64,000 nt of DNA from Saccharothrix deserti (GTDB taxonomy: Bacteria > Actinomycetota > Actinomycetes > Mycobacteriales > Pseudonocardiaceae), in the NCBI RefSeq assembly GCF_009769385.1, contig NZ_VKAB01000011.1, positions 124,001 through 188,000 of the forward strand. The letters run 5' to 3'. The notes below the pieces were generated by a model, which saw only the letters and a list, made by a program, of their open reading frames with translations, was not told the DNA's origin and made no database searches. The position numbers and the translations under genes are program-made. Of the stretch, positions 25,764 to 35,298 are shown piece after piece (position 1 is the stretch's first letter; every line of letters begins with the position of its first letter).

Positions 25764-26285
25764 GTGGGGCGGTTCGACGGCAAGGTCGCGCTGGTGACCG
25801 GCGCGGGTTCGGGCATCGGTGCGGCGGTCGCGCGCGGTCTCGCCACCGAGGGTGCGACAGCGGTGGTTCCGGCGGACGTCAGCGGCGAGCCCCCCGTCGA
25901 CGTCTCGGACCCCGCGCAGGTGGACGAGCTCGTGGACCGGATCGTGCGCGACCACGGCCGGCTCGACGTGGTCGTGCACGCCGCCGGTGTGGACGACCCG
26001 TGGGCCAAGGGGCTCATCGCGGACTCGGTGGTCGACGGCGTGCCGCTCGACGTCGCGTCGCGGCTCGGCGACGAGTCGTGGCGGCGGGTCATGGCGGTCA
26101 ACCTCGTCGCGCCGGGACCGACCGAGACGGGCATGGCCGACCGCACCCCGCGGGCCCTGCGACAGCGCGCCCGCTACGCGACGGCCGACCAGATCGCCGA
26201 CGTCGTGCTGTACCTGGCGGGGGAGGAGTCGGCGAACCTCGTCGGCGCGGTCCTGCTCGCGAACGGTGGACGTTTCACCGCGTGA
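25764..26285 (+). pseudogene. SDR with its catalytic core deleted
   Basis: The frame is open (173 aa) and starts MGRFDGKVALVTGAGSGIG, a proper cofactor motif. However, VMAVNL is followed directly by VAPGPTETGM. In intact SDRs these motifs are separated by about 75-85 residues that include the serine and YxxxK of the active site. An in-frame deletion, perhaps through the repeated GTCAACCTC/GTCGCGCC-like sequences, removed them. The product might still fold partly but cannot be a working dehydrogenase. Start is GTG 25764, just after operator A. Confidence 0.8.
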
Positions 26286-26298
26286 CACCTGCAGTCCT

Positions 26299-26313
26299 TT
26301 GAACTGAGTTCAA
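26299..26313. promoter_or_regulatory. Island operator site B
   Basis: TTGAACTGAGTTCAA is a 15-bp palindrome apart from its central base and the best copy in the window. It lies 22 bases upstream of the LivH start, at the head of the transporter operon. Confidence 0.8.
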
Positions 26314-26335
26314 TTAGTGCCTGGAGGTGATCATC

Positions 26336-27205
26336 GTGGATCAGTTCCTGCTCGTGCTGGTGAGCGGTGTGGCCAGTGGTGCGATCTACGGGCTCATGGG
26401 GTTGGGCCTGGTGATCATCTACCGGGCGACCGACGTGGTGAACTTCGCGATCGCGAGCCTGGCCACCCTGGGGCTGTACCTCGCGATCACGTTCCACGAC
26501 ATGGGCGTGGCCCTCGTCGTCGGCGTCCTGCTGGCGATCCTGGCGACGGCCGTGTCCGGGGTCGTGGTGCGCGAGGTCGTGATCAGGCCGCTCGGCCAGG
26601 GGCAGCTGTTCTCCGCACTGGTGATCACCATGGGCGTGACGCTCATCGTCGAGAGCGTGATCAGCTCGGTGTGGGGCACCCAGTCCAGGTCGTTCCCCAA
26701 CCTCGTGGAAGGCACGGTCCGCTGGGGCGACGCGGCCATTCCCGCGCAGAGCCTGCTCACCATCGCCGTGGCGGGTGTCGCGATGGCCGCGGTCGCCTTC
26801 CTGTTCGGCCGGACGACCCTCGGCTCCGCCATGCGCGCGGTCGCGGAGTCCGCGGACACGGCCAAGGTGATCGGCATCAGCGCCCACCGGATCGCGCGCA
26901 TCGCGTGGGCGCTGGGGCTCGGCCTGGCCGCCCTCGCGGCCTGCCTGTACGCGCCGCGTGGCGGCATCGGCCCGGTCGTGCTGGCCGCGCCGCTGTTCCG
27001 CGCTTTCGCCGGGATCTTCCTCGGCGGGCTCACCAGCATGTACGGCGCCGTGATCGGCGGCCTGGCAGTGGGCGTGCTGGAGAACCTCGCCGCCGCATAC
27101 GTGTTCGCGAGCTTCCGCGACACGTTCGTCTTCTCGTTCACGGTCCTCGTGTTGCTGATCAGGCCCCAGGGCCTGTTCGGCACCCGCACGTTCCAACGGG
27201 TCTAG
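26336..27205 (+). CDS. Branched-chain amino-acid-type ABC permease (LivH)
   Basis: This 289-aa integral membrane protein has the LivH pattern of about eight hydrophobic segments. It opens MDQFLLVLVSGVASGAIYGL and carries the EAA-like coupling region around RAVAESADTAKVIGI that touches the ATPases. GTG 26336 sits 8 bases after CTGGAGG; a GTG at 26327 overlaps that ribosome site and is less likely. Liv-type transporters in actinomycete catabolic islands often import organic acids, not amino acids. No substrate-binding protein gene is in the window. Confidence 0.9.
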   Translation: MDQFLLVLVSGVASGAIYGLMGLGLVIIYRATDVVNFAIASLATLGLYLAITFHDMGVALVVGVLLAILATAVSGVVVREVVIRPLGQGQLFSALVITMGVTLIVESVISSVWGTQSRSFPNLVEGTVRWGDAAIPAQSLLTIAVAGVAMAAVAFLFGRTTLGSAMRAVAESADTAKVIGISAHRIARIAWALGLGLAALAACLYAPRGGIGPVVLAAPLFRAFAGIFLGGLTSMYGAVIGGLAVGVLENLAAAYVFASFRDTFVFSFTVLVLLIRPQGLFGTRTFQRV

Positions 27206-27229
27206 TTCCCACGGGTCTAGGAGCAGCAC

Positions 27230-29729
27230 ATGGCGCTCGGCCGTTCCACCCTCGTGAAAGCCGCGCTGGGACCGCTGTCCGCCCTCGCCGTCATCGGCGT
27301 GGTGGCCAGCGGCGCGGTCCCGGCCTACCAGGCGTACTCGGTCGCCCTGGCCGCGGTCTACACCGTGCTCGCGATCTCGGTCGGCCTGCTCGCCGGGTGG
27401 TCGGGCGTGTGGTCCGTCGGGCACCCCGCGTTCTTCGCCACGGGCGCCTACTTCGCGGCCTACGGCAGCGCGCACGGCTGGGCGTTCGAGGTCATCGTGG
27501 TCGCCGCCGTCGCCTGCTGCGCGGCGATGGGCGCGTTCCTCGGGTACGCGGGCGCGCGCTTCTCGGTGCTCTACATCGCGCTGCTCACGCTGGCGTTCGG
27601 CCTGGTGTCGCTGGAGGTGATCAACCGGTGGACCGATGTCACCGGTGGCGACCAGGGCGTTCCGGTCGGCGCGATGGACAGCGTGCTGGGGCTGGGCACG
27701 TTCGCCGGCGGCAGTGAGACCCAGTACCTGGCGATCGGGGTGGCCGGCGTGGTGCTCGCTGCTGCGGTGCTGGCCAGGACGACGGCGTTGCGGATGCGCC
27801 TGGTCGCCGCCAAGTCCCACCCGCTGGTCGCGCGCTCGGTCGGGATCGCGCCCGAAGCGCAGACGGCGCTGTCGTTCGCGGTCAGCGCCGGTGTCGCGGG
27901 TCTGTCCGGCGTGCTGCCGGCGGGCATCACCGGGTTCGTCAGCCCGGACCCCTTCTCGCTGAACCTCGGTGTCGCGGTGATCGCGGCGTGCGTGTTGGGC
28001 GGTGTCGGCTCGGTCGCGGGCGCCGTGGTCGGCGGCGTCTACCTCGCGTGGGCGCCCGCGCTCGCCGGGGCCGTCTCGCTGCCGCAGCCGGTCCTCCAGG
28101 CGTGCTGCTGATCGTGGCGCTGATCTTCCTGCCCGGCGGCGCGGTGCCGTTCCTGGGCACAGTGCTGCGCCGGCTCACCCGCCGGTCGGCGCCGACAACG
28201 GTCGCTCACCACGTCGGCGACGAGCCACACGCTGTTGAGGCACCGGCACGGCGAACCGTGCCGGACGGGCCTGTTGTTTTGAGGTTGGACGGCGTCACTG
28301 TCCGGTTCGGCGGCCTCAAGGCGTTGGAACAGGCGTCGCTCACCGTGCGGCAGGGCGAGGTCGTCGCGATCATCGGGCCCAACGGCGCCGGGAAGACCAC
28401 TCTGCTGAACGTCCTTTCCGGACTGATCGGCGGCGGCCGGGTCGACGGCGAGGTCGACTACGGGGGCAAGGCGCTGCTCGGCGCGCGGGCGACCACCCGC
28501 CGCCGCTACGGCATCGGCCGGACGTTCCAGCACGCCGAGGCGTTCCCCGAACTCACCGTCGCGGAGAACGTGCTGTGCACCAACCGCCGGATCACCGCGG
28601 AGCACCGCCGCCGTGCCGCCGAACTGATCACGGGCATGGGTCTCGGCGACGTCGCCGACCGGCGTCCGACGGAACTGCCGTTCGGTCTCCAGAAGCGGCT
28701 GGACCTGGCGCGTGCGGTCGCGGAACGGCCCGCGCTGCTCCTGCTCGACGAGCCCTTCGGCGGACTGGACGCGGGCGAGCGGCGACTCGCCGCGAACCAG
28801 ATCCGCAAGCTCCGCGACGAGGGCAGCGCCGTCGTGATCATCGACCACGTGCTGGACGACCTGTTCGCGGTGGCCGACCGCGTCGTGGCGTTCGACTTCG
28901 GCGTGCGATCGCGGAAGGCGAGCCCGACACGATCCTGCTGGACGCCCGCGTCCGCGCCTCCTACCTCGGCACCACGAGCACCCGCGCCGAGCTGCCCGAA
29001 CCGAGCGACCGGCCGGCGATCAGGCTGAGCGGGGTGAGCCACCACTACGGCGGTGTCGCGGCGCTGCACGACGTGGACCTGACCGTGCCGAGGGGTGCCG
29101 TGCTCGGCGTGGTCGGGGCCAACGGCGCGGGCAAGAGCACGCTCGGACGCGTGCTGCACGGCTCACTCGTCCCGTCGGCGGGCGTGCGAGAGGCGCCGGC
29201 GGACATCCGCGGCAGTCTGGTCCCGGAAGGCCGTGCGTTGTTCAAGACGTTGTCGCTGCGGGAGAACCTGGAGGTCGCCGGGTACGCGGTCGGGCTGAAG
29301 GGCGCGGCCCTCCGGTCGCGGCTGGACGAGACGGCCGAATGGCTGCCGCCGCGGCTGCGCGAGCGGCTCGGGGTGCCGGCGGCGGGACTGAGTGGCGGCG
29401 AGCAGCAGATCCTCGCGGTCGCCAGGGCGCTGATGGCCAAGCCCGACGTGCTGATCGTCGACGAACCCGCGCTCGGGCTGGCGCCTTCGCTGGTGGACGA
29501 GGTGTACTCGCGCATCAACCGGCTGGCGCACGACGGGGTGACGGTCGTGCTGCTCGAACAGTCGCTGAGTCGGGCGCTCACGTGCTGCCACCAGGTCGTG
29601 GTGCTGCACGAGGGCCGGATCGCCGCGTACGGCGAGTCCGCGGACCCTGGGTTCGCGGAACGCGCCGAGGCGGCCTACTTCGGCGGTGGCACACCCGTGC
29701 TCCCCGATGCCGAACTGTCGGAGGCGTGA
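27230..29729 (+). pseudogene. LivM-LivG-LivF fused ABC transporter subunit with two frameshifts
   Basis: Segment 1 (27230 to about 28093) is a LivM permease (MALGRSTLVKAALG to PQPVLQ). Segment 2 completes LivM (GVLLIVALIFLPGG) and runs without start codon into a LivG ATPase with Walker A GPNGAGKTT and Walker B LLLLDEPFGGLD. Segment 3 completes LivG (AIAEGEPDTILLDARV) and runs into LivF with GANGAGKST, LSGGEQQIL and VLIVDEPALGLAP. Adding one G near 28097 (GG to GGG) and one C near 28906 (C to CC) restores a single 833-aa protein. The ancestor was thus a permease and two ATPases in one chain. As read, it yields only a truncated permease. Confidence 0.82.
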
Positions 29730-29730
29730 C

Positions 29731-30783
29731 GTGCTGACGATCGATCCCGCGCTGCTCGCCGAGACCGACGAACAGGCGCAACTGCGGTCGGTGCTGCGAG
29801 AGTTCTTCGCCGACCCGGGCGCGGACTGGCACACGCTGGCCGGACAGATCGGCGTGCCGGGACTCGCCGTGCCGGAGCGGTACGGCGGCGCGGGGTACGG
29901 GTTCCGCGAGTTGGCCGTGGCGCTGGGTGAGGCGGGCCGGGCGCTGTCACCACTGCCGCTGCTGTCGTCGGCCGTGCTCGCGACGAGCGCGCTCCTGGCC
30001 TCCAACGACGACGAGGCCTGTGCCCGCCACCTCCCCGCGCTCGCCGCCGGAACGTCCACCGCGACCCTCGGCTTCGGCACGGTGGACGCCGAAGCCGGGC
30101 GGCTGCGCGGAGCGGTCGACATGGTGCTCGACGGAGCGGACGCGTCCCTGGTGCTGATCCCCGGCCGCACCCCGGCCGGACTCACCCTGTTCGCCTGCGC
30201 CGACGGTTTCACGCGCCGGCCCCGGCGCGTGCTCGACCCGAGCCGACCACAGGCGCTGCTGGAGTTCCACGACGCCCCGGCCACACCGGTCGGACCGCCG
30301 GGCGGTGCGGAGGCGATCCTCGCCGCCGCCCGCGACGCCGGGTTGGCCGGACTCGCGGCCGAGCAGGTGGGCGGTTGCGAGCACGCGCTGGAGGCCACCG
30401 TGGCGCACGTGCGGCAGCGCAACCAGTTCGGCCGTCCGATCGGGTCCTTCCAGGCGGTCAAACACCGGCTCGCGGACCTGCTCGTGGAGATCGAGGCGGC
30501 GAAGTCGGCGGCCGGTTACGCCGCCGCCTGCGTCGACGCCGCGCCGGATGAGCTCCCGGTCGCGGCGAGCGCGGCGAAAGTCGTCTGCTCGGCGGCTTCC
30601 GTCCGGGCCGCGGCCGAGTACGTGCAGCTGCACGGCGGGATCGGCTTCACCTGGGAGCACCCCGCGCACCGCTACGTGCGGCGGGCCCGCACGTCGGAGG
30701 TGTTCCTGGGGTTGCCGCACGAGCACCGCGCCCGGATCGCCGCACTGCTCGGCCTCGACGATGGCGGCGCGAACGTGGCGTAG
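29731..30783 (+). CDS. Acyl-CoA dehydrogenase, small-subunit type
   Basis: This 350-aa ACAD-fold protein has HVRQRNQFGRPIGSFQAVKH, the conserved flavin/CoA helix, and a LHGGIGFTWEHPAHRYVRRA ending. It lacks an obvious catalytic glutamate region, as do beta-like partners in heteromeric actinobacterial dehydrogenases. GTG 29731 starts one base after the LivF stop. It probably pairs with one of the larger ACADs downstream to desaturate an acyl-CoA, passing electrons to ETF. Confidence 0.87.
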   Translation: MLTIDPALLAETDEQAQLRSVLREFFADPGADWHTLAGQIGVPGLAVPERYGGAGYGFRELAVALGEAGRALSPLPLLSSAVLATSALLASNDDEACARHLPALAAGTSTATLGFGTVDAEAGRLRGAVDMVLDGADASLVLIPGRTPAGLTLFACADGFTRRPRRVLDPSRPQALLEFHDAPATPVGPPGGAEAILAAARDAGLAGLAAEQVGGCEHALEATVAHVRQRNQFGRPIGSFQAVKHRLADLLVEIEAAKSAAGYAAACVDAAPDELPVAASAAKVVCSAASVRAAAEYVQLHGGIGFTWEHPAHRYVRRARTSEVFLGLPHEHRARIAALLGLDDGGANVA

Positions 30784-30800
30784 CACGCGTCCGACCAGTC

Positions 30801-30848
30801 TTGACACGGCGTCGTGCGACCTCTACACATGGATTGAATTCAGTTCAG
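30801..30848 (+). promoter_or_regulatory. Promoter and island operator site C
   Basis: A perfect -35 TTGACA (30801-30806) is followed, 17 bases on, by a -10-like TACACA (30824-30829). The operator TTGAATTCAGTTCAG (30834-30848) covers the expected transcription start. A repressor there would block initiation. It serves the operon starting with the enoyl-CoA hydratase. Confidence 0.75.
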
Positions 30849-30870
30849 TTTCGAACCCTGGGAGACCACC

Positions 30871-31659
30871 GTGAGCGTCAACGACGAGATCCAGTTCGAG
30901 CGGGACGGCAACGTGGCCAGGGTCTGGCTCAACCGCCCGTGGAAGAAGAACTGCGTCACGCTGCCCATCCTCAAGCGGCTCGACGAGATCATCACCGAGG
31001 TCGACGCCGACCCGGAGCTGCGGGTGCTGGTGCTGCGCGGGCGCGGCGGCACGTTCTGCTCGGGCTTCGACCTCGACGAGCTGCAGTCCGACTACATCGG
31101 CAGCAGCACCGCGATGGACGTCGCCGTCGTCTCGGCGAAGGTCTGCGACCGGCTGTACTCGATGGCGACGCCGTCCGTGGCGGTGCTGGAGGGTCACGTC
31201 ACGGCGGGCGGCTTCGAGCTGATGATCTCCTGCGACTTCGCGATCGCCGCCGACGACGCCAAGATCGGCGACTTCCACATCCGCCGCGCGCTGTTCGGCG
31301 GCGCGGGCCCGATCTACCGGGTGCCCAGGATGATCGGCATCCGCAAGACCAAGGAGCTGATGCTCACCGGGAAGCTGCTGTCCGGCACCGAGGCCGTCGC
31401 CTTCGGCCTGATCAACTCTTCCGCGCCCGCCGAGGAGCTGGACGACACGGTGGCCGAGTTCATCAGCCACCTCACCGACAAGAGCCCGTTCCAGATGCGC
31501 ATCACCAAGATGACCATCGACCGCAGCCTCGAAGCGGACATCCAGTCGTTGATGGTGATGGAACACCTCGCTGTCGGCGTCACGCTCAACTCCCAGGACG
31601 CCGCCGAGGGCGTGGCCGCGTTCCTGGAGAAGCGCGAGCCCAAGTGGACGGGGCGCTGA
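30871..31659 (+). CDS. Enoyl-CoA hydratase/isomerase (crotonase) family
   Basis: This 262-aa crotonase-fold protein has oxyanion-hole motif RGRGGTFCSGFDL and second loop EGHVTAGGFELMISCDFAIA. The usual catalytic Glu in the FHIRRALFGGAG loop is not in its standard place, so the reaction could be an atypical hydration, isomerisation or C-C cleavage. GTG 30871 starts the operon after promoter/operator C, and TGATG links it to the OB-fold gene. Confidence 0.88.
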   Translation: MSVNDEIQFERDGNVARVWLNRPWKKNCVTLPILKRLDEIITEVDADPELRVLVLRGRGGTFCSGFDLDELQSDYIGSSTAMDVAVVSAKVCDRLYSMATPSVAVLEGHVTAGGFELMISCDFAIAADDAKIGDFHIRRALFGGAGPIYRVPRMIGIRKTKELMLTGKLLSGTEAVAFGLINSSAPAEELDDTVAEFISHLTDKSPFQMRITKMTIDRSLEADIQSLMVMEHLAVGVTLNSQDAAEGVAAFLEKREPKWTGR

Positions 31660-32000
31660 TGCCCTCGCTTCGAGGGGCGCGGTGCGGCGCCTGCGCGGTG
31701 ACACTGTACCCGGCTGGTGACGCCTGCCCGCGTTGTGGGCAGGCCACCGGGCCGGTGACGCTGTCCGCCGTCGGCGAGCTGTGGACGTGGACCGTGCAGC
31801 GGTTCGAGCCCAAGTCGCCGCCGTACGTGCCGCCGCCGGGTGGGTTCGCCCCGTCCGCGGTCGGCTACGTCGAACTGCCGGAGGGCGTGCGGGTCGCCGC
31901 CGTCCTCGACACCGACGACCTGGCCTCGATCCGGATCGGCATGCCGGTGCGGATCGAGGCGGGCGTCGGGGTTCCCAGAGCCAGGAGTGCCGATGACTGA
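31659..32000 (+). CDS. Zn-ribbon OB-fold protein (DUF35/ChsH2-like partner)
   Basis: This 113-aa protein has an N-terminal rubredoxin-like zinc ribbon with CGAC and CPRCG pairs, then an OB-fold with WTWTVQRFEPKSPP and GYVELPEGVRVAAVL. Such DUF35 proteins are obligate partners of thiolases or MaoC-like hydratases. Here it overlaps the thiolase gene by 8 bases, the classic pairing with SCP-x-like lyases. ATG 31659 overlaps the hydratase stop. Confidence 0.88.
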   Translation: MPSLRGARCGACAVTLYPAGDACPRCGQATGPVTLSAVGELWTWTVQRFEPKSPPYVPPPGGFAPSAVGYVELPEGVRVAAVLDTDDLASIRIGMPVRIEAGVGVPRARSADD

Positions 32001-33123
32001 AGTGCTGATCGCGGGAGCGGGCATCACGCGGTTCGGCCGCACCGAAGACGTCAGCGGGCGGCAGCACGCCGTCCGGGCGGTCACCGCGGCGCTGGCGGAC
32101 GCCGGGATCGAGTGGTCGCGGGTCGGGGCGGCCTTCGGTGGCAGTGACGCCGCCGGGAACGCGGACACCCTGGTCGCCGAACTCGGGCTCACCGGTGTGC
32201 CGTTCGTCAACGTGAAGAACGGCTGCGCGACCGGCGGGAGCGCGCTGGTGTCCGCGGCGAACGCGATCCGGTCGGGCATGGCGGACGTCGTGGTCGCGGT
32301 GGGCTTCGACAAGCACCCGCGCGGTGCGTTCGACCCCCGGCCCGCGGACTGGGGGCTCGACGAGGCGTACGGGCGCGACGGCCTGATGGTCACCACCCAG
32401 TTCTTCGGCATGAAGATCCAGCGGTACATGCACGACCACGGCATCTCGGCCAGGACGCTCGGACTCGTCGCGGAGAAGGCCTACCGCAACGGGGCGCTCA
32501 ACCCGAACGCCTGGCGGCGCAAGGCGATCAGCGCGGACGAGGTGCTCGCCTCCGGCATGGTGAACGACCCGTTGACCCGCTTCATGTTCTGCTCGCCCGG
32601 TGAGGGTGCGGCGGCGCTGGTGCTGTGCGCGCCGCACGAGGGCGTGCCGGTGACGCTGCGCGCCGCCGAGGTGCGGACCCGGACGTTCGGCACCTTCGAG
32701 GTGTTCAGCCCGTGGGTGCCGGGCGGGGAGCTGACCAGCGTGAGCCGGGCCGCGGCGACGGCGGTGTTCGAACGGGCCGGACTCGGTCCCGGTGACGTGG
32801 ACGTGGTGCAGGTGCAGGACACCGAGAGCGGCGCGGAGGTCATGCACCTGGCCGAGTGCGGCTTCTGCGCGGACGGCGAGCAGGAGAAGCTGATCGCCGA
32901 GGGCGCCACGGAGATCTCCGGGACGCTTCCGGTCAACACCGACGGCGGCTGCATCGCCAACGGTGAACCGATCGGCGCGTCCGGGTTGCGCCAGGTCTAC
33001 GAGGTGGTGCTCCAGCTGCGCGGGCGTGCGGGCGTGCGTCAGGTGCCCGGTGGTCCCAGGGTCGGTTTCACCCACGTGTACGGCGCGCCGGGCGTGAGCG
33101 CGTGCACCGTCCTGTCCGGGTGA
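31993..33123 (+). CDS. SCP-x-type thiolase/lipid-transfer protein
   Basis: This 376-aa thiolase-fold protein has NVKNGCATGGSALVSA with the nucleophilic Cys and late HVYGAPGVSACTVLSG. It belongs to the SCP-x/lipid-transfer branch, whose steroid-pathway members (Ltp2) perform retro-aldol cleavage with a DUF35 partner. That partner is encoded directly upstream. AGGAG (31983-31987) precedes ATG 31993. It probably shortens a branched or cyclic acyl-CoA. Confidence 0.88.
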   Translation: MTEVLIAGAGITRFGRTEDVSGRQHAVRAVTAALADAGIEWSRVGAAFGGSDAAGNADTLVAELGLTGVPFVNVKNGCATGGSALVSAANAIRSGMADVVVAVGFDKHPRGAFDPRPADWGLDEAYGRDGLMVTTQFFGMKIQRYMHDHGISARTLGLVAEKAYRNGALNPNAWRRKAISADEVLASGMVNDPLTRFMFCSPGEGAAALVLCAPHEGVPVTLRAAEVRTRTFGTFEVFSPWVPGGELTSVSRAAATAVFERAGLGPGDVDVVQVQDTESGAEVMHLAECGFCADGEQEKLIAEGATEISGTLPVNTDGGCIANGEPIGASGLRQVYEVVLQLRGRAGVRQVPGGPRVGFTHVYGAPGVSACTVLSG

Positions 33124-33132
33124 GGTGAGGTC

Positions 33133-34326
33133 ATGACCGGAATTCCGGACCCCGCGTCGTTCCGGGCGCAGGCCCGTGCGTGGTTGGGTACCGCTGCCGC
33201 ACGGCGCGGGGAAACGCGGGCGTGGGGCAGTGGTGACGACTCCGTCGCGGTCTTCGAGAACTGGACCGAGGACGAGGAGCGTGCGCACACCGAGCGCATC
33301 AGGGACTGGGAGCGGACCCGGTACGACCAGGGCTGGGGCGCGCTGAGCTGGCCCGTCGAGCTGGGCGGCCAAGGGTTGCCCCCGCACTACGAAGGTCTCT
33401 ACCGGGCCGAGGAAGCCGCGTTCGACGTCCCACAGCGGACCGAGATCTTCCCGGTGACCAGGCACCTGGTCGCGCCTGCGATCGGGATCTGGGGCACCGA
33501 GGAGCAGAAACAGCGGTGGCTGCGGCCCATGTTGCGCGCCGACGAACTCGCCTGCCAGCTGTTCTCCGAGACCGAGGCGGGGGCGGACCTGGCCGCCGTG
33601 CGAACCCGAGCGGTACGCCACGACGACGGCTGGGTCCTCGACGGGCACAAGGTGTGGACATCGGGCGCGCGCGTGGCGACGTGGGGGGTTGCGGTCTGCC
33701 GCACCGATCCAGAGGTGCCCAAGCACGCGGGCATCACCGTGTTCCTGGTCCGGATGGACGCCCCCGGCGTCACGATCCGCCCGATCCGGCAGATGACCGG
33801 CGGGGAGAGCTTCAACGAGGTGTACCTGGACGGGGTCGTCGTGCCGGACGCCGATCGCCTCGGGCCGGTCGGCCAGGGGTGGAAGGTCACCCTGTCCGTC
33901 CTCGCCGCCGAACGGCTCGACTCCGGGACGCTCGGCCTGGACAACGCCGACCGCGCGATCGAGCTGGCCCGGCGGTGCCCGGCGGGCGAGGTGCAGCGCG
34001 ACCTGGCCGCGGACCTCTACATCCGCACCCTCGTGCAGCGGGTCATCGGCCTGCGGATCACCGCGGCACTCGAAGCGGGCACCGCACCGGGCGCGGAAGC
34101 CTCGGTGGGCAAGCTGTACGCCACCGAGACGATGCGCCGCACCACCGACCTCGTGCTGCGACTGCTGGGGCCGCGGCTGGTGGCCGACACGGGTGAGTGG
34201 GGCACGTTCGCGTGGACCGAGCACCTGCTCGGCGCGCCGGGGTACGCCATCGCCGGCGGCACCGACGAGATCCAGCGCAACATCCTGTCCGAGCGCGTGC
34301 TCGGCCTGCCCCGGGAGCCCCGATGA
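33133..34326 (+). CDS. Acyl-CoA dehydrogenase
   Basis: This 397-aa full-length ACAD has QLFSETEAGADLAAVRTRA for FAD binding, YLDGVVVPDADRLG for substrate contact and a C-terminal AGGTDEIQRNILSERVLGLP. The glutamate/arginine pattern is that of active alpha-type subunits. Its stop overlaps the start of an APH-like kinase gene (ATGA), the ACAD-kinase association seen in ACAD10/11-like systems. Confidence 0.92.
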   Translation: MTGIPDPASFRAQARAWLGTAAARRGETRAWGSGDDSVAVFENWTEDEERAHTERIRDWERTRYDQGWGALSWPVELGGQGLPPHYEGLYRAEEAAFDVPQRTEIFPVTRHLVAPAIGIWGTEEQKQRWLRPMLRADELACQLFSETEAGADLAAVRTRAVRHDDGWVLDGHKVWTSGARVATWGVAVCRTDPEVPKHAGITVFLVRMDAPGVTIRPIRQMTGGESFNEVYLDGVVVPDADRLGPVGQGWKVTLSVLAAERLDSGTLGLDNADRAIELARRCPAGEVQRDLAADLYIRTLVQRVIGLRITAALEAGTAPGAEASVGKLYATETMRRTTDLVLRLLGPRLVADTGEWGTFAWTEHLLGAPGYAIAGGTDEIQRNILSERVLGLPREPR

Positions 34327-35258
34327 CCACCGCACTGTCCACGTTGGCCGGTCGGGTGCGGGACCGACTGGGCGGCGAACCGGTCCCGCTGCCGGGTGGC
34401 CACTCCGGGCTCACCTACTCGGTCACGTCGTCGACCGGCCGTTACGTCGTCAAGGCGGTACCGCCGGGCCGGCGGCCGATCGGGCGCGACGACGTGCTGC
34501 GCCAAGCGCGCGTTCTCACCGCCCTGCGCGGCGAGAACGTCCCGGTGCCGGAGGTGGTGGCCGTGGACAAGCGGAAACCAGCCTGGTTCGCCATGGAGTT
34601 CGCCACCGGTGACGCGGTCGAGCCGGTGACAGACGAGCACGACCTCGACCCGGCAACGGCCCGAGCGCGGATGCTGGCGCTGGTCGCCGTGCTGCGCCGG
34701 TTGCACGAGGTCGACCTGTCGGGTCTGCCGACCGACCTGCCCGCACCGACCGACGCGCGCGCCGAACTGGACCGCTGGAGCCGCACGTTGCACGCGGTCC
34801 CGGCCGAGTTGCGCCCCGGCTCGGACGAACTGCTGCGGCGGCTCGCCGCGACCGTGCCCGGTGACCTGCCGCCGGTGTTGCTGCACGGCGATTTCCGACT
34901 CGGCAACGCGCTCTGCGTCGGTGACCGGGTGACGGCGGTGATCGACTGGGAGATCTGGAGCGTCGGGGACCCGCGCACCGATCTGGCCTGGTTGCTGCTG
35001 TTCCGCGACGACACCAACTTCCCCGGTGTGGGGCGCCCAGTCGAGGACCTGCCCACCGAGGCCGAACTGCTGGCCGGCTACGGCCCGGCACTGCCCGACA
35101 TGGACTGGTTCCGCGCGCTGGGGCGGATGAAGATGGCCGCGATCATGGGCCACAACCTGCGCAGGCACCGCGAGGGCCGGCACCACGACCCGCACCAGGA
35201 ACTACTGCCGCCGACGATCGCGGCGATGATCCGCACGGCCACCGAGATCCTCGGCTGA
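34323..35258 (+). CDS. APH-fold kinase of the ACAD10/LvaA type
   Basis: This 311-aa aminoglycoside-phosphotransferase-fold protein has YVVKAVPPG (ATP lysine), VLLHGDFRLGNAL (catalytic loop HGDxxxxN) and VIDWEIWSVGDPRTDLAWL (Asp of the metal site). Linkage to acyl-CoA dehydrogenases on both sides matches the family that phosphorylates 4-hydroxyacyl-CoA (LvaA, the ACAD10/11 kinase domain) rather than a drug-resistance kinase. ATG 34323 is translationally coupled to the upstream ACAD. Confidence 0.88.
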   Translation: MTTALSTLAGRVRDRLGGEPVPLPGGHSGLTYSVTSSTGRYVVKAVPPGRRPIGRDDVLRQARVLTALRGENVPVPEVVAVDKRKPAWFAMEFATGDAVEPVTDEHDLDPATARARMLALVAVLRRLHEVDLSGLPTDLPAPTDARAELDRWSRTLHAVPAELRPGSDELLRRLAATVPGDLPPVLLHGDFRLGNALCVGDRVTAVIDWEIWSVGDPRTDLAWLLLFRDDTNFPGVGRPVEDLPTEAELLAGYGPALPDMDWFRALGRMKMAAIMGHNLRRHREGRHHDPHQELLPPTIAAMIRTATEILG

Positions 35259-35298
35259 GGCCGCGAACCTACTCGCGAACCAACTACGGAGGACAGTC

